12,011 nt of DNA from assembly GCA_036796435.1 (NCBI GenBank), contig DAIRCY010000072.1, positions 1 to 12,011 on the forward strand, written 5' to 3'. Each line of letters opens with the position of its first letter. Position 1 is the first letter of the stretch. A model generated the notes under the pieces. That model ran no database searches and had not been told where the DNA came from. It was given only the letters and a program-made list of their open reading frames with translations. Shown here piece after piece: positions 1 through 5,629 of this stretch. The position numbers and the translations under genes are program-made. This DNA is from JAJYVT01 sp036796435. GTDB taxonomy: Bacteria; Actinomycetota; Acidimicrobiia; Acidimicrobiales; RAAP-2.

Positions 1-661
1 CGTCGCTGTTCCCACTGCTGCTGAGGCTGCCCACGCCGGCGACCCGTGCCCGCCACGACAGGGCGACGTCCTCGCCGAACGCGTCGACGGCCCGGTCGAA
101 CCCCCCCAGAGCGTCGAAGAGGTCGGCGCGTACCAGCGTGACACCGGCCGGGGCAACGAGGACCTCCCGGACAGCGTCGTGCTGCTCCTGGTCGAGCTCG
201 CCCGGGTCGATGATGTCGTGCACGACGCCGACCTTGTCCGTGGTCGCACCCACGGCGAGGAGCCGTTCGGGGGCATCCCACTGGACGTACTTGGGTGAGG
301 TGATGCCGGAGTTCGACCGGAACGCCTCCTCGACGAGCAGGCGCAGGGCGTCCGGGGCGAGGACCACGTCGTCGTGGCAGATGAGGTAGTGAGACGCACC
401 TTCCACGAGCCGGGCCACCTCATTTGCGGCGGTGCCGAAGCCGACCCGGCCGGGGAGGCGGCGCACGAAGGCACCGGGCAGCGAGGCGTTGACCGCCGGC
501 GTCGGGTCGGTGTGGCTGCCCGCGTCGACCACGATCACCGACATGTTCGGGTAGTCCTGCGCAGCGAGCGACGCCAGAACCTGCTCGAGCCACGGTCCCG
601 GGTCGCAGGTGACAACCACCGCGACGACAGCGGGGGCCGAGGTTTGTGTTTCGGCGCTCAT
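1..661 (-). CDS. Family 2 glycosyltransferase, N-terminal part (runs off left edge)
   Basis: The reverse strand from ATG at 661 reads open to the window edge (220 residues, no stop). The N-terminus has the GT2 (GT-A fold) pattern: a first beta strand VVAVVVTCDPGPWLEQVL at about residues 12-29 and VIVVDAGSH at 42-50. An acidic HDDVVL at 97-102 stands where the metal-binding DxD motif is expected. GGFDRAVDAFGEDVALSWR at about 186-204 is the acceptor/catalytic-base region (ED...W). The enzyme should transfer a sugar from an NDP-sugar at the cytoplasmic face of the membrane, probably for a surface glycan given the neighbours. No transmembrane segment lies in the visible part; some actinobacterial GT2 proteins of this type are long with C-terminal membrane helices, but that part is outside the window. 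No good start lies upstream and the ribosome binding site is weak. It is divergent from the phasin-like gene. Family assignment is secure; donor and acceptor are unknown. Confidence 0.88.
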   Translation of the reverse strand, partial: MSAETQTSAPAVVAVVVTCDPGPWLEQVLASLAAQDYPNMSVIVVDAGSHTDPTPAVNASLPGAFVRRLPGRVGFGTAANEVARLVEGASHYLICHDDVVLAPDALRLLVEEAFRSNSGITSPKYVQWDAPERLLAVGATTDKVGVVHDIIDPGELDQEQHDAVREVLVAPAGVTLVRADLFDALGGFDRAVDAFGEDVALSWRARVAGVGSLSSSGNSD

Positions 662-782
662 CCGGGGTGGCGAGCGTAGTGGCCTCGACCGCGAGTGGCC
701 GGTCGGGCGCGCCCTGCTTCCCCTTGGGAAAAGACCGAGCCACGCGTTTGTGACCTACGCCACCGGGAAATCACGCTGCGGA

Positions 783-814
783 TGCTTGCAAAGTGCTTGC
801 AACTGTTATACATT
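783..814 (+). promoter_or_regulatory. Putative promoter with tandem TGCTTGCAA repeats
   Basis: Two 9-bp direct repeats, TGCTTGCAA at 783-791 and 794-802, lie 11 bp apart (one helical turn). Each contains the self-complementary core TTGCAA. TTGCAA at 786-791 could act as a -35 box with TACATT at 809-814 as the -10 box (17-bp spacer, 4 of 6 matches to consensus each). The stretch around 803-825 is the most AT-rich in the window. The second repeat falls in the spacer, so a protein bound there would be expected to block or modulate transcription. The promoter would serve the phasin-like gene starting at 879, with a leader of roughly 55-60 nt. Motif positions are seen directly; promoter function and a cognate regulator are inferred. 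Confidence 0.5.
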
Positions 815-867
815 ATGAGTATCACAGCAAGCGCCCCCCGGGAGTGGACCGGGCGCCAGCGCCGAGC

Positions 868-873
868 AAGGAG
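868..873 (+). promoter_or_regulatory. Strong ribosome binding site AAGGAG that sets a GTG start
   Basis: AAGGAG lies 5 nt upstream of the GTG at 879-881. It is the clearest Shine-Dalgarno sequence in the window and fixes the phasin-like gene start at a GTG rather than at any nearby ATG. Confidence 0.85.
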
Positions 874-878
874 AGACA

Positions 879-1271
879 GTGCCGGAGATCACCTTCCCCC
901 AGATCGATGTCAACAAGGCCGCAGCCGAGTTCAACCAGGCCCTCAGAGAGGGTGCGTACGTCGCCGTCGGCCTGGGCGTCCTCGGATTCCAGAAGGCTCA
1001 GGTCCGCCGTGTCGAGCTGACCAAGCAGCTCGGCGAGCTCGCCAAGCAGCTCGAGGCTCAGCTCGCGCAGGTCGGCGACCTGGGAACCCAGGTGGAGGCC
1101 TACGCGAAGCTCGCCCGCTCGCAGGCAGAGACCGCGCGCGAGGAGTTCACCCAGCAGGTCAGCGAGCAGGTGACCGCCGCCAGCAAGATGGTCGGCGTCC
1201 AGCTGGCGACCGCCCGCGAGCAGTTCGAGGAGCTCGCCAAGACCGTCCGCACCTACGCCGGGTTGAGCTAA
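879..1271 (+). CDS. Phasin/HBHA-like amphipathic helical protein
   Basis: A 130-residue protein starting at GTG behind a strong AAGGAG site and ending in TAA at 1269-1271. It has no signal peptide and no obvious catalytic motif. Residues 1-22 are a short polar head. A hydrophobic patch, GAYVAVGLGVLGFQKAQVRR, spans about 25-44. From about 45 to 125 the protein is a run of Ala/Gln/Glu/Lys/Leu-rich amphipathic helix (for example LAKQLEAQLAQV), consistent with long helices or a coiled coil. This resembles phasins, which coat polyhydroxyalkanoate granules, and the helical part of mycobacterial heparin-binding haemagglutinin, but low-complexity helices make that similarity weak evidence. It stands alone as a single-gene unit between a divergent glycosyltransferase and a convergent sugar-nucleotide reductase. 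Its strong ribosome binding site and repeat-bearing promoter suggest abundant, regulated expression. The gene is clearly real; its function is only suggested. Confidence 0.85.
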   Translation: MPEITFPQIDVNKAAAEFNQALREGAYVAVGLGVLGFQKAQVRRVELTKQLGELAKQLEAQLAQVGDLGTQVEAYAKLARSQAETAREEFTQQVSEQVTAASKMVGVQLATAREQFEELAKTVRTYAGLS

Positions 1272-1299
1272 CCCTTCTCCTCTTCCAATCCCCCCTGGG

Positions 1300-2211
1300 T
1301 CAGCGCCCGGCCGCCTCTGCGGCCGGGCGCTTCCAGTGTGCGAGCACGTCCGCGAGCGTCGCGTCGAGATCGATCCGCGGCTCCCACCCGGTCGCAAGGC
1401 GCAGCTTGGCAGGGTCGCCCCTCAGCTCCGGCAGGTCGACCGGCCTGACCCGTTCGGGGTCCACGACGATCGGCACGTCGACACCTGCGATCCGCAGGAG
1501 CCGTTCGGCGACGTCCCGGATACTCACCGCCCGGCCGGAGCAGACGTTGTACGCCTCGCCCGCCTGCCCGGATACCGCAAGGGCCCGGTAGGCGCGCACC
1601 ACGTCGCGCACGTCGGAAATGTCGCGCCGGGCGTCCAGGTTGCCCGTGTAGAGCGCCTCCGCCCCCGATCCCGCCGCCTCTGCGACCTGCCGGGCGAGCG
1701 CCGGCACGACGAAGTCGGTCCGCTGCCCGGGCCCGGTGTGGTTGAACGGCCGGGCGCGCACGACCTCCACGCCCCTGCCGAGCCACGCCTGGATACCGGC
1801 GATCTCGGCGGCGGCCTTGCTGGCCGCGTAGGGGCTCACCGGCGCGAACGGCTGGTCCTCGGTGACCGGCAGGTCCGACTCGGTCACCCGGCCGTACACC
1901 TCCGACGAGCTGACGAGCAGCACACGCGGCGGGCGGGCGCAGCTGGCGGCGGCGCCGAGGACGTTCACCGCCCCGATGGTGTTGACCTCGTAGGTCCCCG
2001 CCTGGTCGCTCCAGGAGGCACCCACGCTCGCCTGGGCCGCGAGGTGCAGGATCGCTTCCGGGTTGACCGCGACCACCGCCTCCGTGATGGCCGCGGCGTC
2101 GGTGATGTCGACTTCCGCGTCGAGACCCGTTACCTGGTCGCCTTGGGCTTCGAGGTGCGCCACGAGCCACCGGCCGACGAACCCGTTGCTACCTGTGACG
2201 AGCGCACGCAC
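1300..2211 (-). CDS. rmd: NAD(P)-dependent sugar epimerase/reductase, GDP-6-deoxy-D-mannose reductase-like
   Basis: A 303-residue extended short-chain dehydrogenase (SDR), the usual length for the family. The Rossmann fold starts at once with VTGSNGFVGRWL (about 5-16), the glycine-rich NAD(P) site. The active site shows S101-S103 in VSSSEVYG and the YxxxK pair Y128/K132 in SPYAASK. RPFNHTGPGQ at 154-163 is characteristic of GDP-4-keto-6-deoxy-D-mannose reductase (RMD) and close GDP-mannose 4,6-dehydratase relatives. RMD reduces GDP-4-keto-6-deoxy-mannose to GDP-D-rhamnose in the cytoplasm. The start is GTG at 2211, since the Rossmann motif begins two codons later. An in-frame upstream extension exists but would run back into the neighbouring gene. 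It lies 11 nt after the stop of the GT4 gene, so the two are probably cotranscribed. No dehydratase partner is visible in the window. Family certain; exact substrate likely but not proven. Confidence 0.85.
   Translation of the reverse strand: MRALVTGSNGFVGRWLVAHLEAQGDQVTGLDAEVDITDAAAITEAVVAVNPEAILHLAAQASVGASWSDQAGTYEVNTIGAVNVLGAAASCARPPRVLLVSSSEVYGRVTESDLPVTEDQPFAPVSPYAASKAAAEIAGIQAWLGRGVEVVRARPFNHTGPGQRTDFVVPALARQVAEAAGSGAEALYTGNLDARRDISDVRDVVRAYRALAVSGQAGEAYNVCSGRAVSIRDVAERLLRIAGVDVPIVVDPERVRPVDLPELRGDPAKLRLATGWEPRIDLDATLADVLAHWKRPAAEAAGR
1303..1330. terminator. Perfect 12-bp hairpin, probable bidirectional terminator
   Basis: GCGCCCGGCCGC at 1303-1314 pairs perfectly with GCGGCCGGGCGC at 1319-1330 across a 4-nt CTCT loop. 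It sits between two convergent genes, 32 bp after the phasin-like stop. It overlaps the last codons of the minus-strand reductase gene, immediately before that gene's stop at 1300-1302. There is no strong T-tract on either side (the plus strand continues TTCC), so it could be an RNA-stabilising hairpin or a GC-rich L-shaped terminator. The hairpin is seen directly; termination is inferred. Confidence 0.65.
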
Positions 2212-2222
2212 GTGGGACGACC

Positions 2223-3356
2223 CTAGCTGCCCGTGAGCTCGCGGTAGACGGCCCGGATCCCGGACATCATCGCCTCTACCGTGAGATGAGAGCTTCTCTC
2301 CCGCCCGGCAGCGGAGAGCTGCGCGCGCTGCGCCGGAGACCCGAGGAGCTCGCAGAGCGCATCCGCCCATTCGCCCGGAGCACCGGGGCGGACCAGCCGG
2401 GCGGCGCCGGCGCTCACTTCGCGGAGGGCGGGGATGTCGGACGCCAGGACGGGGACGCCCTGGCTCATCGCCTCGGCGACGGGCAGGCCGAAACCCTCGT
2501 GCAGGCTCGGGAAGGCGAAGAGCGTCGCCCCGGCATACAGCGACCAGAGCTGCCGTTCGGTGACGCGACCGAGCTGGAGGGGCTGCTCGGCACCGGCTCG
2601 TGCGCTGATGTCGGGGCCGAGCCAGCCCTCGTAGCCGGCGAGGACGAGCCGGAAGTCCGGGGCTCCGGGCCGGCGGCGCAGCTCAGCGGCGGCGGCCACG
2701 AGGGTGTCCACCCCCTTGCGCGGTTCGAGGCTCCCAACCCAGAACACGTAGGGCCGTTCGAGAAGCCCGAGCGCACCGAGGTACGAGTCGCGCTCGGCAG
2801 CCTCGACGTCTACCGGGGCGACACCGTTGGGGACCACCCGTATGCGCGAAACAGGAATCGGCGAATTCGCGGCTATCTCCTCGGCTGCCGCCTCGCTGAC
2901 GGTGAGCACCACGTCGGCGCGCTCGGCCGCGGCCGCGATTCCCTGGCGGTGGAAGCGAAGGCCACGCGCCGTGAAGGCGTCCGGGTACAGCTCAGGTGCG
3001 GCGTCATGGACCGTCACCACGAGCGGGACGCGTGATCTGGGTGGCACCGCGACCGAAGGGGCATGCACTAGGTCGCAACCCCAGCGGCCGGGAACAGGGG
3101 GGAAACCGAGCGCGTGCCAGGAGTCGTAGAGCACCGGTCTCGGAAGGGGCAGCATCCGGGGGCTGGTACGGCACCCGGCCGCGTGGAGCGCGCCGGACAC
3201 GTCGCTCCGCCTGTGCAGAGCGGTGAAGGGCACCACCTCGACGTCGGCGTGCAGGAGCGGCAGTACAGTCAGCAGCTGCGCCGTGTACCGGCCGATGCCA
3301 CCCGGTGACCGGTACAGGAGCTGCTCCGCATTGACCGCCACTCTCAACAAGCGCAT
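2223..3356 (-). CDS. GT4-type glycosyltransferase (GT-B fold)
   Basis: A 377-residue retaining glycosyltransferase of the GT4 / glycosyl transferases group 1 type. The N-terminal domain opens with RVAVNAEQLL and the glycine-rich acceptor loop SPGGIGRYTAQLL (about 17-29). The linker region has VVPNGV at 174-179. The C-terminal donor domain has WVGSLEPRKG at about 206-215. The E-x7-E nucleotide-sugar motif HEGFGLPVAEAM has E287 and E295. It should transfer a sugar from a nucleotide donor onto a surface-glycan precursor in the cytoplasm. ATG at 3356 was chosen because the first beta strand follows directly and GGAGAGG precedes it. TTG at 3350 is an alternative. The frame stays open further upstream, but that part is antisense to another glycosyltransferase gene and shows no domain. 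It is followed by the RMD-like gene, so D-rhamnose is a possible but unproven donor sugar. Confidence 0.88.
   Translation of the reverse strand: MRLLRVAVNAEQLLYRSPGGIGRYTAQLLTVLPLLHADVEVVPFTALHRRSDVSGALHAAGCRTSPRMLPLPRPVLYDSWHALGFPPVPGRWGCDLVHAPSVAVPPRSRVPLVVTVHDAAPELYPDAFTARGLRFHRQGIAAAAERADVVLTVSEAAAEEIAANSPIPVSRIRVVPNGVAPVDVEAAERDSYLGALGLLERPYVFWVGSLEPRKGVDTLVAAAAELRRRPGAPDFRLVLAGYEGWLGPDISARAGAEQPLQLGRVTERQLWSLYAGATLFAFPSLHEGFGLPVAEAMSQGVPVLASDIPALREVSAGAARLVRPGAPGEWADALCELLGSPAQRAQLSAAGRERSSHLTVEAMMSGIRAVYRELTGS
3316..3320 (+). promoter_or_regulatory. AGGAG supporting a TTG start
   Basis: AGGAG at 3316-3320 lies 10 nt before TTG at 3331. It supports TTG as the start of the plus-strand GT4 gene. 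No ATG or GTG in frame would keep the first beta strand RILSVQP without a long non-homologous leader, and the GTG at 3364 lies inside that strand. The spacing is a little long, so this is a moderate call. Confidence 0.5.
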
Positions 3357-4542
3357 CCTCTCCGTGCAACCCGTCTCCGACGGCGGAGGATCCGAGCACG
3401 CCCTGATCCGAATGCTCCGCCAGCTGGCGAACGACGGGTGGGAGTGCCACGTAGCGATCCCGGCGCCGGCGCGGCTGGCGGAAGAGTATGCCTCCGCCGG
3501 GATCATTCTGCACACGGTGCCCATGGCGCGCCTCACCACTAGCGGGGGACGCGCAAGGTGGGCGGTCTTCGCGTTGATGTGGCCGGTGACGGTCGTACGG
3601 CTGGCGGTCCTGGCGGCGCGGGTACGAGCGTCCGTCGTGCACACCAACTCGCTGCATTCCTGGGTGGGCTGGGCGACCGCCGCGGCCACCCGCCGGCCGC
3701 ACGTGTGGCACGCACGCGAGATCGTCTTCCAGTCCGGGGCGGCGCTTCGGGTCGAACGGTTCCTGGCACGCCGTTTCGCCGATGTGGTGATCGCCGTATC
3801 GTCAGCTGTGGCCCGGCAACTCGATCCAGCCAACGTCGTCGTCGTCACCGACGAGGCGGACGCAGACGAGTTCCGGCCCGAGCGGGCCGGCTCGTTCCGG
3901 GCCGCGGCGGGCATAGGCGACGGCGTCCCGCTGGTGGGCTCGGCGGCCCGCCTCGACACGTGGAAGGGGCTCGACTCGCTCCTCGACGCGTTCGAGCTGG
4001 TGCGCGAGGTGCGCCCCGACGCGGAGCTTGCCGTGGCCGGGGCGACCGTGCCGGGGAAGGAGGCCTACGCCAGGTCGCTCGAAGCGAGGGCCGCCTCCAT
4101 CCCGGGGGTCCACTGGCTCGGCCATCGCCGTGACGTCGCTCAGCTCATGGCCGACCTGGACGTCTTCGTGGCCGTGTCGAGCGAACCAGAGCCGTTCGGT
4201 CTGGTGGTCGTCGAGGCGCTCGCCTGCGGCGTGCCGGTGGTGGCGGGGGCCGCGGGGGGCCCGCTCGAGATCCTCGGGACCGGCGCGGTGTCGGGCCCGA
4301 CTCCGGCAGGCAGGCTGGTCGAGCCGGGGAACGCCGGGAGCATCGCGGACGCCGTCCTTGCCCTGCTGCCGGACACCACGAGCACCGCGGCGCGCCGGTC
4401 CCGCGAACCGCTCCGCGAGCCGCAGCGCGGTCGCTTCGCCGCGGTGTTCGCAGAAGTCCTCGAAGCCGGGCGTGGATCTGTCAGGCGCCGGCCACCGCGC
4501 GGTAGGCGTCGACCATCGCGCTCGCAGACGACCCCCAGCTGA
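3331..4542 (+). CDS. GT4-type glycosyltransferase with basic C-terminal tail
   Basis: A GT-B glycosyltransferase of about 403 residues counted from TTG at 3331. The N-terminal domain has RILSVQPVSDGGGSEHAL (about 8-25), with the Gly-Gly-Gly-Ser acceptor loop typical of GT4 enzymes. The donor domain has GSAARLDTWKGLDSLLDA at 203-220. The E-x7-E motif EPFGLVVVEALACG has E287 and E295. It should use a nucleotide sugar to extend a surface glycan; the donor is unknown. The final 20 residues are Arg/Pro/Ser-rich (RRRPPRGRRRPSRSQ), do not look like part of the fold, and are encoded exactly in the overlap with the convergent GT4 gene. The 5' end overlaps the start of the divergent GT4 gene by 26 bp, so its promoter must lie inside that gene. 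It may be a single-gene transcript. The family call is firm; the start codon is less so. Confidence 0.85.
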   Translation: MTATLNKRILSVQPVSDGGGSEHALIRMLRQLANDGWECHVAIPAPARLAEEYASAGIILHTVPMARLTTSGGRARWAVFALMWPVTVVRLAVLAARVRASVVHTNSLHSWVGWATAAATRRPHVWHAREIVFQSGAALRVERFLARRFADVVIAVSSAVARQLDPANVVVVTDEADADEFRPERAGSFRAAAGIGDGVPLVGSAARLDTWKGLDSLLDAFELVREVRPDAELAVAGATVPGKEAYARSLEARAASIPGVHWLGHRRDVAQLMADLDVFVAVSSEPEPFGLVVVEALACGVPVVAGAAGGPLEILGTGAVSGPTPAGRLVEPGNAGSIADAVLALLPDTTSTAARRSREPLREPQRGRFAAVFAEVLEAGRGSVRRRPPRGRRRPSRSQTTPS

Positions 4543-5572
4543 ACCCGTCCACCCGCCTCAAACCGAGCTCGATGAGCTGCCGGCGCAGCGCGCCGTCACC
4601 GATCACCCTCGCGATGGCGCCGGCGAGCGCGGTCGGGTCCCCGGGGGGCACCAGCACCGCGGCCTCACCGGCGACTTCGGGCACCGATCCGGCGGAAGTC
4701 GCCACGACGGGCACGCCAGCGGACATCGCTTCGAGCGGCGGGAAGCCGAATCCCTCGTAAAGGGACGGGTAGGCGAGGCAGGCCGCACCCGCCAGCACGC
4801 CGGCGACGTCCGGGACCCAGCCGAGCCGCCTCACGCGGTCGCGGTGGCGGGACCTGCCCAGCGCCTCTGACAGCTGTTCCTCGCCCCACCCCTCCGGCCC
4901 GGCGATCCACAGCTCGAGATCCCGGTGGTCATCGGCCACGATGTCGAACGCCGCGACGAGACCCGGGTAGTCCTTGCGCGGCTCCACCGTGCCGAGGGCG
5001 AGGACGTAGGGCGGCCCGCTACGGGGGCGAACCGGCCCGATCACCGCCGGCGTGACCCCGGGGGGGACGACGAGAACCCTGTCCCGGTCGGCCCCGAAGT
5101 GCTCGACGATCTCATCCGCGACGTACCTGGACCCGGTGTGAACCCAGGAGCCCCCGTCGATGGCGCGCTGCACGAGGTGCGGGTAGCGCCGGGAAGTCGT
5201 CGTGCACAGCTCGGGGTAACGCACGGCGGTGAGGTCCCACACGGTCACCAAGCGCCGCGCCCGCCGCGCCGGCGGGACCACGAAGTTGGTGCCGTGCACG
5301 ACGTCCGCCCTTCCCGTCCAGGCCTCCACCGGGGGGAACGGCCATGACGCCCACGCTCGCATGAGGGCGCCGGCCGGCATTCGCGCGCGGGCGCGCCGCA
5401 CACCGGGCGGGAGTCGCGCCTTCAGCGCCCCCCACCCCGACGCGGTCAGGCCGTAGGCGACCAGGTCGAGCTCCGGGCGCGCCGCCAGCGCGCGGACCAG
5501 GCCGTCCACCGCGACGCCGATGCCCGTACGGTCACCGACCAGCGGCGTGGCGTCTATGGCGACCTTGAGCAC
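4481..5572 (-). CDS. GT4-type glycosyltransferase (mannosyltransferase-like)
   Basis: A 363-residue GT-B enzyme. The start is GTG at 5572, directly followed by the first strand LKVAIDATPLVGDRTGIGV (residues 2-20). The N-terminal domain contains DVVHGTNFVVP near 90-100 and VTVWDLTAVRYPE at 109-121. The donor domain has LALGTVEPRKDYPGL at about 191-205. The E-x7-E motif YEGFGFPPLEAM has E273 and E281. The overall pattern is that of bacterial GT4 mannosyl- or rhamnosyl-transferases acting on cytoplasmic lipid-linked glycans; I cannot specify the sugar. The 3' end overlaps the convergent plus-strand GT4 gene by 62 bp. No Shine-Dalgarno sequence precedes the start. Instead a TAnnnT box sits 6 nt upstream, consistent with a leaderless mRNA. 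It faces fbiA across a 57-bp gap. Confidence 0.88.
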   Translation of the reverse strand: MLKVAIDATPLVGDRTGIGVAVDGLVRALAARPELDLVAYGLTASGWGALKARLPPGVRRARARMPAGALMRAWASWPFPPVEAWTGRADVVHGTNFVVPPARRARRLVTVWDLTAVRYPELCTTTSRRYPHLVQRAIDGGSWVHTGSRYVADEIVEHFGADRDRVLVVPPGVTPAVIGPVRPRSGPPYVLALGTVEPRKDYPGLVAAFDIVADDHRDLELWIAGPEGWGEEQLSEALGRSRHRDRVRRLGWVPDVAGVLAGAACLAYPSLYEGFGFPPLEAMSAGVPVVATSAGSVPEVAGEAAVLVPPGDPTALAGAIARVIGDGALRRQLIELGLRRVDGFSWGSSASAMVDAYRAVAGA

Positions 5573-5578
5573 CGCCAG

Positions 5579-5584
5579 AAGCTA
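5579..5584 (-). promoter_or_regulatory. Putative -10 box of a leaderless promoter (minus strand)
   Basis: On the minus strand TAGCTT occupies 5584-5579 and is followed by exactly 6 nt before the GTG start at 5572. In actinobacteria a TAnnnT -10 box about 6-7 nt before a start codon marks leaderless transcripts. No -35 box or Shine-Dalgarno sequence is visible. Sequence seen directly; promoter role inferred. Confidence 0.5.
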
Positions 5585-5617
5585 CCGGGGGCGGAGGGGC
5601 CGTGGGAGCGGCCCGGA

Positions 5618-5623
5618 TATGTT
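5618..5623 (+). promoter_or_regulatory. Putative -10 box of a leaderless fbiA promoter
   Basis: TATGTT at 5618-5623 is followed by 6 nt and then the GTG start of fbiA at 5630. This is the same TAnnnT-N6-GTG arrangement as on the opposite strand 33 bp away. No ribosome binding site at useful spacing precedes the GTG. Transcription would start at or next to the start codon. Inferred from spacing and sequence only. Confidence 0.5.
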
Positions 5624-5629
5624 GACCTG

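Noticed and set aside
673..678. TACGCT on the minus strand as a -10 box for the left-edge GT2 gene
   Set aside because: It fits TAnnnT but is 11 nt from the start with no -35 box; too weak to list as a promoter.
783..802. Tandem TGCTTGCAA units considered as the start of a CRISPR or larger repeat array
   Set aside because: Only two 9-bp copies, no longer repeats or spacers; better explained as an operator.
1336..2226. Long plus-strand open frame opposite the RMD-like gene
   Set aside because: Its composition is that of a high-GC antisense shadow (Arg/Gly/Val/His-rich) with no motif, whereas the minus strand encodes a textbook SDR.
3357..3959. Upstream in-frame extension of the minus-strand GT4 gene (about 200 extra residues)
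   Set aside because: It is rich in Arg/Ser/Thr, shows no domain, and is antisense to the conserved core of the plus-strand GT4 gene. The fold begins at 3356.
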